Source: Dryococelus australis (Eukaryota; Arthropoda; Insecta; Phasmatodea; Phasmatidae). From it: a stretch of 64,000 nt of DNA. This document shows positions 33,416 to 45,972 of the stretch, in pieces. The position numbers and the translations under genes are program-made. The notes under the pieces were generated by a model that saw nothing but the letters and a program-made list of their open reading frames with translations, was not told the DNA's origin and did no database searches. The number at the start of each line of letters is the position of its first letter. The stretch's first letter is position 1. The stretch is from contig CM056994.1 in NCBI GenBank assembly GCA_029891345.1, positions 56,699,251 through 56,763,250 of the forward strand, written 5' to 3'.

Positions 33416-33654
33416 CGAGTTTTGGACGGCTATTAACATCGAGGTCTTGAGAGCCTATGAGAGTGGCTGATATGAGGATGGTGCCTCGCCGGAATGAAAG
33501 AGCGGGGGGAACGGAAGATCCCTGAGAAAACCCGCTGACCAGCGGTATCGTCCGGCTCGATTCCCTCATGCGTAAATCCGGGAGCGACCCCCACCGGGAA
33601 TCGCTCCCTTGGATGGGAGGCGAGCAAGTCTGGCCACCGCACCACCGCGGCCCC
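33416..33654 (-). mobile_element. tRNA-derived SINE, family 1
   Basis: Core GAGAAAACCCGCTGACCAGC and tail ACATCGAGGTCTTGAGAGCC. The B box is mutated (GAATCGCTCC). Confidence 0.82.
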
Positions 33655-33659
33655 ATTTA

Positions 33660-33868
33660 TTGACAGAGCAAGGTGCTCCGCGAAGAAGGGACGGGGGAGG
33701 AATGGGCCAGGGCCTGTGGCAAGGAATCAACCGAGCAGTCGCCTGGAGTGATTTCAGAAAACTAAGGAAACCAAAATGAGGATGGCCGAACGGGGATTCG
33801 AACCCGGGCCCTCCAAAATCCTAATCCAGCGTGATACTACCGCACCACCTCGCTCGTTCGTTATTAAA
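33660..33868 (-). mobile_element. tRNA-derived SINE, family 2
   Basis: Minus-strand head GAGCGAGGTGGTGCGGTAGT with B box GGTTCGAATCC and body GAAATCACTCCAGGCGACTG, matching the plus-strand copy at 1312-1530. It lies directly beside the family 1 SINE. Confidence 0.8.
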
Positions 33869-34019
33869 AAAGGTTTAGCATGTTTCTCGATCAAAAAAAA
33901 GGGGGGGGGGGGAATTCACTTCCTTCAACGAACGGCCAGACTGATTTTTTTCTTCTTTTATAATAGGAAAAATACGTGAGGTTACTGATGAGTATCATTC
34001 GGAGGGCGCTTAACAATTA

Positions 34020-34175
34020 TGCAGATGGATAAGCGGCAAGGAGAAGATAGCACCTCAGATGTCGCAACGTCCGCCACGTTTGCCATACGCGAAAGTCGTG
34101 GGTAATTCCTTAGGGAATGGAACAGTGGTGTCCTTGGCTGGAGGCTGATAATCCAGCTCCGCGGCCCCGTTAATG
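34020..34175. mobile_element. SINE core fragment
   Basis: GCAACGTCCGCCACG with CATACGCGAAAGT resembles the SINE family 1 core region. The tRNA-like head is not readable. Confidence 0.35.
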
Positions 34176-34277
34176 ATTTATAAGTAATGCCGTTAAGAAA
34201 GGTGAACCTTGGGGGTGGGTGGAGGGGTAGATTCTCGGCGTACGGAACCGTCGCGACCAGTCGGCCGCAGACAGGTA

Positions 34278-34299
34278 TAGGCTACTCACGGTAAAATGA
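34278..34299. mobile_element. Solo TIR of MITE family A
   Basis: TA then TAGGCTACTCACGGTAAAAT, ending abruptly where the palindrome begins. Confidence 0.7.
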
Positions 34300-35094
34300 C
34301 TGTCTCAGGGACGTCTCGGCCTGGCGGGAGAAAAAAAAAACAGCACTATAGGCCGTTCGCGATAGAAATGAGCACTTTTGAAAGCCCTGCTGAAGATCTA
34401 CTTGTATACACGTTGTGTATTCCTCCGCCTTATGTAAAATTAACATTGCCATGGGCCTCGTCACTTTATTCAACCGTCGGTCAAGTGAAATTGCGGAATT
34501 ATTAGGAAAGTAATTACTTTACATATCTGCTCATTTTTGCACTTCGATGCATTAAAAAAAACTGAAAGCGAAAGAAATAATTGAAGTCATCACAAATGGT
34601 TACCTAACACTTTTTATTCAAAGTAGAGATTTGGAACTACTTTCCATCCATAGTTACCAACTTTACTGGGCAAATATCACACAGTTCGCTATTTTAATGA
34701 GCGCACGGAGTGGCATTCGTCCAGTAAAGTTGGTACCTAACAGTGGATAGAATGTAGTTCGCTATCTTAACGTCGAATAAAAAGTATTAGGTGACCATTT
34801 GTGATAACTTAAAATTATTAGTTTCGGGTTTTTTTTTTTAAATGCATCGAAGTGTAAAAATGAGTAGATTTGTAAAGTATTTACTTTCGTAATAATTTCA
34901 TATTTTCATATGACCGACGCATGCATAAAGTGATGAGGCTCACGGCAATGTTAATTTTACATAAGGCGGAGGAATGCACAATGTGTATGTAAGTACATCT
35001 CAAGCTGGGCTTTCAAAAGTGCTCATTTCTATCGCGAACAGCCTATAGTGCTGTTTTTATTTCTCCCGCCAGGCCCAGACGCCCCTGAGACAGT
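34299..35094. mobile_element. 796-bp palindrome: head-to-head dimer of MITE A with duplicated flank
   Basis: A family A 5' part starts at 34349 (TAGGCCGTTCGCGATAGAAA). Its inverted copy ends at 35045 (TTTCTATCGCGAACAGCCTA). They meet near 34690-34705, and the 3' end of the MITE is missing from both. Outside the MITE, 48 bp of flank (34299-34346, ACTGTCTCAGGGACGTCTCG...) is repeated inverted at 35048-35094 (...GCGCCCCTGAGACAGT-like). Confidence 0.88.
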
Positions 35095-35101
35095 CACAGT
35101 G

Positions 35102-35175
35102 AGACTGTGTGTGTGTGTGTGCGTGCGCGCGTTTGTGCGTGTGCGCGTGTGCGCGTGTGTGCGTGTGAGCGCGCG
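35102..35175. repeat. (GT)n-rich imperfect microsatellite
   Basis: GTGTGTGT, GCGTGCGCGCG and GTGCGCGT units beginning 8 bp outside the palindrome. Confidence 0.85.
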
Positions 35176-35335
35176 ACCTCGGGCCGTGCGTAATCGAAGG
35201 CTGGGCGGCCCGTGATCAGGCAGTCCCGACACAGAACAGATAATTTTACAGAAGCGAAACTGAACGACGGTCCGCTTCACGTGGCCACACTAGGTCGTTT
35301 ATTGGCTGCTCGAGTATCGAGAACAGGTTTTTGTA

Positions 35336-35760
35336 TAGCCTATTTGCGGTTTCTTCGCACCTTTTGAATCAAACATTTGAAATATCACCCTGTGTATGGC
35401 GTATTTAGTTATTTACTACACATGCCATGTATCACAAACGTGTTATACCTCTGTTGACACAAACGTATAATATTCTTCGATTGATTAAAGTTTTACCTAT
35501 ATTTCATCTATAAGTTATTTTCATTTCTAATAAATATTAATACAAACAGTGAGAAACCTTGTTTGTTGGCAGCGCCTAGTAAGAAATTGTTCTCATGCAA
35601 AATATTATTACAAATGAGTGCGCACAAATATTCGGTGCGTTGCCCTTTGATGTAATTTTCTTGACTTAGTTAAGCTTTCGTTGCACGAGGCGGAGAAATA
35701 ACCTGGAAACAGAACTTTAGCAGGACTTCAGAAAAGTGTGAAGTAACCATGAATGGATTA
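35336..35760. mobile_element. MITE family B, full-length copy (425 bp)
   Basis: Ends TAGCCTATTTGCGGTTTCTT and GAAGTAACCATGAATGGATTA, TA flanks. Internal GGCAGCGCCTAGTAAGAAAT shared with other B copies. Confidence 0.88.
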
Positions 35761-36965
35761 TATAGTGCTACAGAGCCAAGAAGTACACACAGAGGACGTG
35801 GCTTGGTGGTTCAATTGACGTGGACTCACCACGCGAGGCTCTGGGGCCTTGTGTCTGATAGGTCGCTGCGGGCTGCGAAAGGTTTCCTTTTGGGCTGTGC
35901 TTCCGGATGGCGAGTAAGTTGCCAGGCGCTGATTGGCGAACGACGTTCCAACATGCTTCTGGCCAGCGACGCCATCTTGTCTGGCGTGTGCGGTTGGAGT
36001 TCGCGTTATAAGCGGTTGTTTCGCGTCTGCAGTTTCTACTACTCTTTGATAATGCTATCTGAATGATGTGAGATTGCGAAAAAAAAAAAAAATTGGGTTT
36101 GGCTGTGTTGGGGATACGGTCGTTTGTTTTGCGTGAATACGTTTTATTGACGCGCTCAGACGCTCGCTTCACTCGATCATATGGGGTTTTATGGGTATCA
36201 CTGGATTGCTTTTGAGATGCTCTTGCCAACCGTATACGATTTCTGTACTTCGACTTGGCTTTTTGACGAGTATGGGCCTAAATTGTGTTAAGTTTTCTTA
36301 ATTTTTTTACATTAAACGCATACAATTTCACCATAACCACCACACACAAATGTTTTTATACGCAATCGATTAATCTTGACGAGATCTGTCGATTGAAACT
36401 TAAACGAGCGTCGTAGCTTCTCGTAGTCAAAAGTTATACTACGCGGAAATTATGAGACGCGGCGAAACGAACTCAAAATTGCGGTGCCCCCCCCCCTTTT
36501 TTTATTTTTCACACGCGATGCTTCACAGTCCTCCTTCAATGTATCATATTCTTTGATCCTTGGCAGTCGAGTGGTGTAATTGAATTTTGAATGTATGCGA
36601 TAGATTCGGAGCTGCAACGCCAAACTGTATCCCCCGATTTTGTTATCATCTGATTTTCTGGGTTTCCTCCCACTATGGTCGCAAATTTAAAGACGTATTT
36701 ACGTCAAAACCACAAAACAAGCAAGGCGAGTCTATTCCTCTGACTCCGGGGATGCATAAGTTCAGTCGTGACTTGCTGAACTACGAAAAGAACACGCACT
36801 TGAGACTATGTCTGCCGATTACTTTCGAGACACTAAGCACATTAATAACGCAATTTTAGAGTACTTCAACTTAGTTACAAACAGTTTCGTCAAAGCGCCG
36901 TGTCTCAAAATATACACGTCATGTACATACATAAGTACTTGAGGTGCGTGCGATGAACTTTGCTG
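35761..36965. other. Unique DNA with a GC-richer patch
   Basis: 35790-36010 is GC-richer with a TATAAGCGG at about 36007. The open frames on both strands (35749-36066 and 35768-36229) lack motifs. It might be a promoter or non-coding exon, but this is unproven. Confidence 0.3.
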
Positions 36966-37346
36966 AAGGCTGTTCACGATAAAGTGAGCACTTTTGAAAT
37001 GAACCTTAGAAAGTAGTCACTGCTCCTACCGGCAAATAATTTAACTTGCGCTCTGAGTGACATTCGCCCAGTAAAGTTGGTAACGATGGATGGAAAGTTG
37101 TTCTATATCTGAACGTCCAATAAAAATTGTTATGTAACCATTTGTGATAATTTTAATTATTTGTTTCGCTTTCTTTTCTTTTTTTCAAGTGCAGCGAAGT
37201 GTAAAAATGGGCATATTTGTAAAATATTTAATTTCCTAATAATTCAGCAGTTTCACTTGGCTGATGTATGACTAAAGTGATGAGGCACTTACCAATGCTA
37301 ATTTTACATATGGCGGAAGAATATGCAACGTGCATATACAAGTAGA
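36966..37346. mobile_element. MITE family A, 3'-truncated copy
   Basis: AAGGCTGTTCACGATAAAGT start. It breaks off within ACAAGTAGATC, some 30 bp before the expected right end. Confidence 0.82.
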
Positions 37347-37379
37347 TCACCAATAAAATGATACGTAGCACGAGAAAAA

Positions 37380-37507
37380 CGTTGCACGCCAGTTCAGAGC
37401 CATGCGCGTTGCGGCGACGACGCACTTGGCGCGCGTGGGAGAGTCGCCCTTATCGTTTCCCGCACTTCTCGGCCTCAGGCGCGCTAAACACCTCCCAGCA
37501 GCTCCTA
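37380..37507 (-). pseudogene. Gene fragment duplicated near 57600 (unknown protein)
   Basis: Minus-strand translation holds DSPTRAKCVVAATRMALNWR, aligned with the fragment at 57590-57735 (DSATLIKCAIAAKHKAQNWR). The similarity is at protein level with conservative changes, suggesting both derive from a coding sequence. I do not recognise the family. Both lie next to a family A MITE end. Confidence 0.4.
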
Positions 37508-37785
37508 CGCGTTTATATCGGCTAGAGAAAAAAACATTTGTCAGTGACGTGAGTGGAATAATCACTAAGAGCGGTAAGATATATTTTCAGTTCAGACGTT
37601 ACACTCTCCAGCCTCCTCGTTATCGCCAGACACCTCCCATGCGGCTCTTTCAACCCCTCAAAATACTTGAGGAAGAATCTTCGCATATGAACAGCACACT
37701 AGCACTCTCCAAGCCGTTAAATTATCCGTAACAGCAGGGTTGTTTCCAAGACAGTCGTTCAAGCACAGCAGCTGCCTCGATTCCC
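37508..37785 (+). repeat. Segment duplicated in inverted orientation at 30880-31222
   Basis: See the partner entry. Contains AAGAGCGGTAAGATATATTTTCAG-like sequence resembling a donor and acceptor, but far too close to be an intron. Confidence 0.85.
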
Positions 37786-37814
37786 GTACTCTTACATGTT
37801 TTGTGGGGTGGCGT

Positions 37815-38475
37815 TGCGTTTACCCTAATTTCGTTTGCCCTAAAATTAGACTAAATGAAATTAGGGTCAACGAAATTAGGCCAAGCGAAATTAGGATAAA
37901 CGCAGTTAGGCTATTCGCAATTAGGCCAAAAGAAGTTAAGACACGCGCAGTTAGGCGAAATGCAAGTTTCAGATCTTAGGATAAACGCAGTTAGGCGAAA
38001 TGAAATTAGGCCAAATGCCATTAGTAGAGCCTCGAGTATTTCGCGGATCGAGTTGGCAGCTAGCTAGGCTGGACAGTCGTCTATACACTCGAGATATTAT
38101 CGTTTGCTTATTGGTTGCTGTGATCAAGTGAGGCCTCTGTACAGGACTGTTATGCACTCACTCACACTACAGACGCTGCTTATCACTGGCTCACAGTTAA
38201 ACAGGGAGTGTCTAAACAACTGTCGTCCAAGAAGAAAAGAAAAAGTGTTTGAAATGTAGCTCGCCTCCGAATGAATTCGCGAAATACTCGTGGCTCTAGG
38301 CATTAGGACAAGCGCAGTTTCTGTCAAGAATATTCAAAAATTGACATTTTAGGGTAAACGGAGTTAGATTAAATTCAGTTAGGCTAAACTAAGTTTGGCC
38401 AACTGAAATTAGTTAAACGACCGTAGGCTAGACGCATTTAGGATAAACGCAGTAGGACAAATGGCATTAGCCCTT
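37815..38475. repeat. Degenerate 15-bp minisatellite (TTAGGCCAAACGAAA-type), split by a TIR element
   Basis: About 13 units at 37815-38024 and about 9 at 38297-38475. Examples: AAATTAGGCCAAGCG, AAATTAGGATAAACG, CAGTTAGGCTATTCG. The first two units are in the opposite orientation, forming a hairpin. A five-residue NEIRV-type repeat appears in translation only because 15 is a multiple of three. Confidence 0.8.
38027..38296. mobile_element. Short TIR element, family J (270 bp), inside the minisatellite
   Basis: TIR GAGCCTCGAGTATTTCGCG against complemented right end GAGCCACGAGTATTTCGCG. TA duplications at 38025-38026 and 38297-38298. Confidence 0.8.
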
Positions 38476-39406
38476 TCGCTTTTAGGGTTAACGAAGTGTG
38501 CTTGTTTTGTGGCCGCGGTTTTCTCACGCGCCAGAGGCCGAGCTGAAAACTACGTTGTGAATCTGCGTCCAGTGGCGTCCGGAATGGCAGCTGCACAAGC
38601 ATACCGCACAGGAATAAGTGACGATTTAATGTCCCGGGAAGAACCCATGGTTGGCTCTGGTTTATACCCTGGTCTACCCACCGCTCGAGTGCTTGGCTCG
38701 ATACGAGGTCTCCGAGCGCGGGTATTGTTTCGGACAGAGATGCTCAGTTGGGGAAGTACCTAGTTAATTACTAATGTAGTACGGTCCATCTTCCATCTTA
38801 TTGAAACCTTTATCAATCAGTTTAAGACTAAAATTCATTTAATTAAAATATGTACATTATAAAATTTTTAGTAGTTAATTAAAGATTATATTTACAACAC
38901 AAACTTAAAAATTAAATTTCGATAGTACACATTTTGATGGTGAATTTCAAAAACACATTTACAATTTAAATTTAAAGATTAAACTCAAAGGTCATCGGGT
39001 ACAGCCCTTAGATGAAGCGTATAGTTAAGTTATAAATTTAAGTTTGATTATTTTGATTAAGAGATTTATACTAATTCGGTATAGAAAATTGTTCTAACCT
39101 TAATGGTTAAATTAAATTTCTTGTAGTTTTATTTAACTACGCGTATTTTAGTTTTAAAATAGTTGATGAAGGTTTTAATGAGATGAAAAATGGTTCACGC
39201 TAAACCATATATTAACTACTTGGGGAGTCCAGTAGCAGTTCCCCAGGGTCACTCCTGTTCCTCCATTGTTTACGTGTCGCCGTTACTCCATCACTAATAT
39301 TATGTTCCACCACATCCATACCCCAGGTTGGCCGGAACGACAGGGCGAGGCAGCCGGCCACTCTTAGCGCCAGCTCACTCTCAACCATGTCGACCCTCTG
39401 AATGCA
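38476..39406. other. Unique DNA
   Basis: GC-richer 38490-38760, then AT-rich with repeated AATTAAAT-like words. No gene recognised. Confidence 0.4.
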
Positions 39407-40407
39407 CACTCTAAATCTGAATCAGTGAGAATTTCACTGTTTCAATCAGCCAGACGTATTTGACTGATACAACAGTCACTTCAGTGAATTTAACTGATGA
39501 GCCAGTGAAAAAATGCCATATTTCCTTCACTGATTGATTCAGTGACATTTCCCACTGATTCGTCAGTCATTTTTTCCACTGTTTTCTCAGTATTTTATTT
39601 TTTGACTGATGGGTCAGTGAAATATCTAAGCAACTTGCTCCGTCTAATGATTTTTTACTGGTGTATCAGTGAAACTGCGTGAAAAAATGGTCGTCAAATA
39701 TCGCTTAAAAATGGCCGCTGAACAACGTGTATCAAGTGAAGTGACAAAGAATAAACAAATAACACCAATACAAAATACTTTCTAAAATGTGTTTCGTCTT
39801 TCATAACGCCATTTTACGAGGTAATATGATCACACAACCTTTTATTTCTATTTTTACGTCTTTCATTTCGATTCCATTTAATCGTCACAGCGCTCTGTTT
39901 GAAGGTTTAAACTGCATTTAATGTGGCGAAGAGAGTTCACTCATATAGGCCTATACTATCCGTTTTAACAATCCTAACGGTGCCAATAAAACCAAACACG
40001 AAAAGTATGAACATACAACTTCGAACTACACGATTTCGCCGCGGAATTATAAGATATGTATTTTCCTCCCGTAAATTTAACTTGGTCTGGTAGCTCAGGC
40101 CACCTGAGGAACTTTTTGTTACTTTTTTTCAATTACGGTAAATTGCACAATATAAATAGTAAACTATCGTAAATGTTTATTTCGCGTAATTATTTGCCTG
40201 CATTCAATAAAAACACAATTTAATTCTCTATTGCAGTCACTTATTCAATCAGGGAAATTGTTTAACGTCACTAATTCGATCAGGGGATTTTTTTCTCTGA
40301 AACAATCAGTAGTATTCCACTGATTTTAAGTGGAGCCATTTTCACTGATTCGAACAGTTGAACTTCACTACGAATCTGTGGTTTCGCACTGATTCGAATT
40401 TAGAGTG
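39407..40407. mobile_element. CACT-ended non-autonomous DNA transposon, family I (1001 bp)
   Basis: Left CACTCTAAATCTGAATCAGT; complemented right CACTCTAAATTCGAATCAGT. Both ends are crowded with ACTGAT/ATCAGT and CAGTGA/TCACTG words (more than a dozen within 250 bp of each end), the arrangement expected for transposase-binding subterminal repeats in CACTA/CMC or hAT-like elements. No transposase frame. The target duplication is unclear. Confidence 0.75.
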
Positions 40408-40520
40408 CAGTAATGGCCGTAAGCATTTACAACCTATTCACGTTTTCTTCGCACTTTTTGAATCAAACGTTGTTTCTTAAATATGATATTTATCACAAGC
40501 GTTTTATACTTGTATTAATA

Positions 40521-41846
40521 CACCAACGTTCGTTAAAAATGCAACATCAAGAAGGATACATATGGTTGAAATGAACCTTATACCACAGAATAGGTACATG
40601 ACAATACACAATTGATTAGGATTACAGAACTATACAAGATCTCTGTCCTTGAGAATTCCCCACGTGCTGCAATCAGAGACCCGAAACGTCGTGGCATGGA
40701 ATCAAAGAGGACCTGGATATGTTCTTGGGGAATCTCCCTCTACGCGGTTTGTATGCGAGTCCACAAAGCACCGATAGTGATTGCTGGAGGTCCGTGACGA
40801 ACAAGTCACCGACCAACCGTATCCCAGACCTGTTCGAAGGGCGACATGTCAGGCGAACGTGCAGGCCGGGGAATCAGTGGTACCCGTCGTTCACTGAAGA
40901 AGGCTTGCGCATTCCTCGCCACATGTGGCCGGGCACTGTCCTGTTAAGATATGGCACGTATAGTCGCTTGATGTAGGCGGCTGCTGTTCAGATTTCCCTC
41001 AATACGCAGGAGTCTAGATCGCATGTTGTATCCATTGGCGCTGCAGGCCATCACACTTGGCGTTCGTCCGCCAAGCCGCTCCACAATGCAGGCTGCCAGA
41101 TTGCGGTCATCAGGGTAGCGTCTAGCACGTGTGCGGCCATCACTGTAGGGCAGGTTGAAGCGGGACTCGTCCGAAACTATTACATTTCGCCACTCAGCAC
41201 GTCAGCGACGGCGTTCACGTGCCCCTTGCAGTCTGAGGCGTTTGTGTTTTCTGGACAATGGAAGCCGAAACAATAGCATGCATGCCGCCAGTCCAGCCCC
41301 CAGACAGGTCCACACCCGTTTTGCAGTGCTCCAGTGTCGAGCCATCAGTGTGGACGAGGCTTCACGGTCCGTTACGGTCGTGGGGACAAGATCGCGGTCA
41401 TCCCGTGCTGTGGTCACATTGCGTGGTCCAGTACCCGCTCGTCGCTGCGTGCTACCCTCTTCTATCAACTGGTTCCACGCACGCATCACTGTCGTAGCAG
41501 CATGCCCTGTACGAGCCGAAATTCCACTGTATGACAAACCCGTTTCCCGACGACAGATCATTCTGCCTCGTTCGAACTTACTCACATGCTGATATGGAGC
41601 CCTTAGTGACATCGACGAGGAATAATGGCTCTTGCTTTCACTTCGTTTTATGGCTCCTCACTGGCTGAGCTTGACGTAACACGGACCTTTCCGATCACAC
41701 AAGAGAGGGTGCTGCTGGGCCTACGTGTACGCCATCTCTCTACAATCGTAATAACTTATTGCTGGTACGCTGTTCTACACATCCTCCGAGTTTAGGTTCA
41801 TTCGGACAATTCTCTCTGCGTGTTACAATTTTCATAAACAATAGTG
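40521..41846 (-). mobile_element. Tc1-like transposon, complete but inactive (1326 bp)
   Basis: Left end CACCAACGTTCGTTAAAAATGC; the complement of the right end begins CACTATTGTTTATGAAAATT. TA duplications at 40519-40520 and 41847-41848, inside a family B MITE. Encodes one transposase remnant on the minus strand. Confidence 0.88.
40600..41612 (-). pseudogene. Tc1-like transposase (DD34E), broken
   Basis: Minus strand, ATG at 41612. The open N-terminal 136 codons contain the paired helix-turn-helix DNA-binding region (GLSYSGISARTGHAATTVMR) and a GRPR-like linker. A TGA replaces Trp just before RAEWRNVIVSDESRFN, which carries the first catalytic Asp. The middle has lost roughly 100 bp. The second Asp is in QDSARPHVARN and the Glu in SPDMSPFEQVWD, 34 residues apart, giving DD34E. 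Two more stops follow (after DTVGR and after RIQTA), and the end reads REIPQEHIQVLFDSMPRR. All three catalytic residues survive, but the frame is dead. Confidence 0.92.
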
Positions 41847-42213
41847 TATAAAAGTATTTTATTTTAGGTTAAATTGAACTTCCATTTATATTCTATTTAT
41901 AATAAATTATAAATAATTTAACATTAATAAAAAATAGAGAGAAAATAAGTGTGTTGGTAATGACTAGTAAGAAATAGTTCTCATGTAGAATATTATTACA
42001 CTGAGAGCGCACGAATAGTGAGCGTTGTCTCTTTGATGTAATTCCCTATACTTGATTACGCTTTGTGTGCATTAGGTAGAGGAATATACCTACTGAAATC
42101 AGGACTTCAGCAGGGCTTCAGAAAAGTTCGAAGTAATCGTGAATGGACTATACAATGGATTCGTGGAATTTTTGCAAAGATTTAGCACTAGGCTAAAAAT
42201 GCAGCTCTTGTAC

Positions 42214-42580
42214 AGTCTGTTCAAGATAATCTGAGCAATTTTGAAATCAACTTTTGAAGAAAAAAAAAATCACTGCCCGTTGTTTGCATCTATTCTACCG
42301 TACACACTGGCACGCAAACTCACAATTAAGTTGGCAGCGAATTAAGTAAATTAGTTCTAAGTCTTGATGTACTGCGAGTGTACGGTATAAATTTATAGCA
42401 AAATATATATTTTTGTATACATTAGCGAACGAATTATATTTTCAGTAACACATTTACATTGCTAACAATGCCCCGTTTTCACTCGCCTGACACAGAAATG
42501 AAGTCATTAGGCTCATAACAACATAAATTATTACAAATGGCAGAAGGACTCAAAATGAGGAGAAAAAATTCCTAATCAGG
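42214..42580. mobile_element. Old diverged relative of MITE family A
   Basis: GTCTGTTCAAGATAATCTGA, GCAATTTTGAAATCAAC and, further on, CATAACAACATAAATTATTA with AATGGCAGAAGGACTC follow the order of family A blocks at low identity. Right end lost. Confidence 0.5.
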
Positions 42581-43869
<1,289 letters not shown>

Positions 43870-44529
43870 ACACATTGTCGTCCGTCTATTGAAGCTATCT
43901 ACGTAAGCTCCTACTGGGACACGTTCGTATTATTTTTCACCTGCTACAGGCCGGGAAGTTCATTCAATCATTCGTCTATAAACAATTTACTGCTAAATAT
44001 GTGTATGTATACAGCGTGTATAGGAAACATGTGTACAAATACGGGTACGTGATTCGTGACCGGAAAATAGGAAGATTGATATAGGACACCCATGGTCCAT
44101 CTCAAATAATAAGGGCTGTAGAGCAGCCCCTAAAGGCGGTGGGTGACAAGGACTTTATGTGGGATATTAGGCAAAGTACTTGCATTAGAAAAACACAAAT
44201 TGGTATATGGAGCAAGTAAATCAAGATCGTGGATACGTGGTAGGCATAGTCCGTCGTACACACCCCTCTCATCGAAGTAATAGAAGTTGGCACCCTTTGA
44301 TTGCATGAAAAAGTACACCATAAAGTTAAATTGATTGTGGATACCATAGGATGAAGCAGGATGACGTAAGTAGCAAATTAGCCCCCCTTATTGCAACTCT
44401 CTAGGACCCACCATTTCCAGTCAAATCTCAAACGTAGGGTACAGTGATAGCAATAGCATGGCCTAGTGAGTAGGCAACCCTTCCCGCACCCGGAGGAATT
44501 CAGCGGGGAGTCTCAGCCGAATGCATGAA
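43870..44529. other. Unique DNA
   Basis: Nothing recognised. The open frames near 44102-44347 have no motif. Confidence 0.35.
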
Positions 44530-44763
44530 GAGAGAGTGGCGGCACATAACAGCGAGGTCTTGAGAGCCGATATGGGTGATTGAGGTGAGTATGGAGCTGC
44601 GCCGGAATGAAAGAGCGGGGCAAACGGGCGAACCCCGAGAAAGCACGCCGACCAGCGGCATCTTCTGGCACGATGCTCCCATACGAACATCCGGGGGTGG
44701 CCCGGCCGGGAATTGAACCCGGTTCACCTCGGGTTGCTTACTATAAATTTTAACCGCTCCGTC
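44530..44763 (-). mobile_element. tRNA-derived SINE, family 1
   Basis: Minus-strand B box GGTTCAATTCC, core GAGAAAGCACGCCGACCAGC, tail AGCGAGGTCTTGAGAGCCGA. The head is partly lost. Confidence 0.85.
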
Positions 44764-45562
44764 CAGTGACATGAGGGGCAAAACCAGAAGTTTTTTATGT
44801 TTTAAACATTTTGTTCTTAAATACGTAATATGTGTATTTGTTTGTAAAGAAAAAATTTTTAAACTAAATATTTATTGATTAATTTGTAGAATTCATTTTA
44901 CAAAATAGAAAAACAAGAAAAAATATTTTGTCAGCGCGTTAAAAACTTATTTATTAAGCAGTTAAGATTATTTTGAAAAACTCACTCTCTAGAAGTCTTT
45001 TAAGAAATCTAGCTCTCATGGGAGACCTTTTTTGAACAAAGTGTTCTTGGGTAGATATTTTATAGTTATTCCAATTGAGCTTTTTTTCCCCCTAGTCGCA
45101 ATGCAAATCGGCTTGTTTGTTTTGCTACCGCATTCTTGCAAGAGCGATAAAAGAAACATAAGGCCAGGATTAAGTTGGGTGAAACCATGCGGCAGTTGTT
45201 TCAGGAACGTAAGAGGCAGGGCTACATAACAAAAAATTGCTCGTATAGTGGCTATTCGGCTTAGAAAACTGGGCCACAAGCCTTGTCTCACCAATAAATA
45301 AATAAATGAATAAAAGTGGGTTAGCAAGCTGCGACCTTGGGACTCGGCATGTGCGATTTCTCGGCATCCTCTCGAGGCCACGAAGCATATTTTTATGCAG
45401 CTGCCATAGTTTTACATACCTATGACAAATCAATATGCTTTTGAAATTCCCCCAACTGACAATCCGGCAACCAGACGTTTTAATTATAACAACTTGCAAC
45501 AAAAAATTTTTTAGTAATCGTTATTGTTCACACACGCACTTGAGTAGATATACTGTGATTTA
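44764..45562. other. Unique DNA
   Basis: AT-rich. No gene recognised. Confidence 0.35.
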
Positions 45563-45970
45563 TAGGCTGTTCACGGTAAAATGAGCACTTTTGAAAGCCC
45601 TGCTTAAGATCTACTTGTATACACGTTGTGTATCCCTCCACCTTATGTAAAATGAACATTGCTATGGGCCTCATCACTTTATTCATGCGTCAGACAAGTG
45701 AAACTGTGAAATTATTAGAAAAGTAAATATTGTACAAATCTGCTCATTTTTTACACTTCGATGCATTAAAAAATACAGAAAGCGAGAGAAATAGTTATTT
45801 AATTTATCACAAACGGTTACCTAACACTTTTTTTTTCGATGTTAATATATGGAACTACTTTCCCCTCCTTCGTTACCAATTTTACTGGACACGTGTCACT
45901 CATTGCGCCCGTTAAAATATATGGAGGTAGGGTGGATTTTAAAAGTGCTCGCTTAATCGTGGACAGCCTT
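45563..45970. mobile_element. MITE family A, full-length copy (408 bp)
   Basis: Ends TAGGCTGTTCACGGTAAAAT and CTTAATCGTGGACAGCCTT. TA at 45561-45562 and 45971-45972. The right TA is at the same time the left target site of the Tc1-like element that follows. Confidence 0.9.
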
Positions 45971-45972
45971 TA

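Larger units (their letters stand above)
40430..42150. mobile_element. MITE family B, split by a Tc1-like transposon
   Basis: Left part 40430-40520 (CAACCTATTCACGTTTTCTT...CACAAGCGTTTTATACTTGT). Right part 41849-42150 ends GAAGTAATCGTGAATGGACTA. TA flanks at 40428-40429 and 42151-42152. The combined B sequence without the insert is about 400 bp. Confidence 0.85.

Noticed and set aside
35768-36229. Minus-strand open frame of 153 codons and the overlapping plus-strand frame
   Set aside because: No motif, runs through an A/T homopolymer, and the composition explains the openness.
37740-37979. Plus-strand frame with NEIRV-type pentapeptide repeats
   Set aside because: Direct consequence of the 15-bp minisatellite; not a protein repeat family.
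41155-41592. Plus-strand open frame of 145 codons opposite the Tc1-like transposase
   Set aside because: It is the antisense shadow of the transposase, which shows the DD34E motifs on the minus strand.
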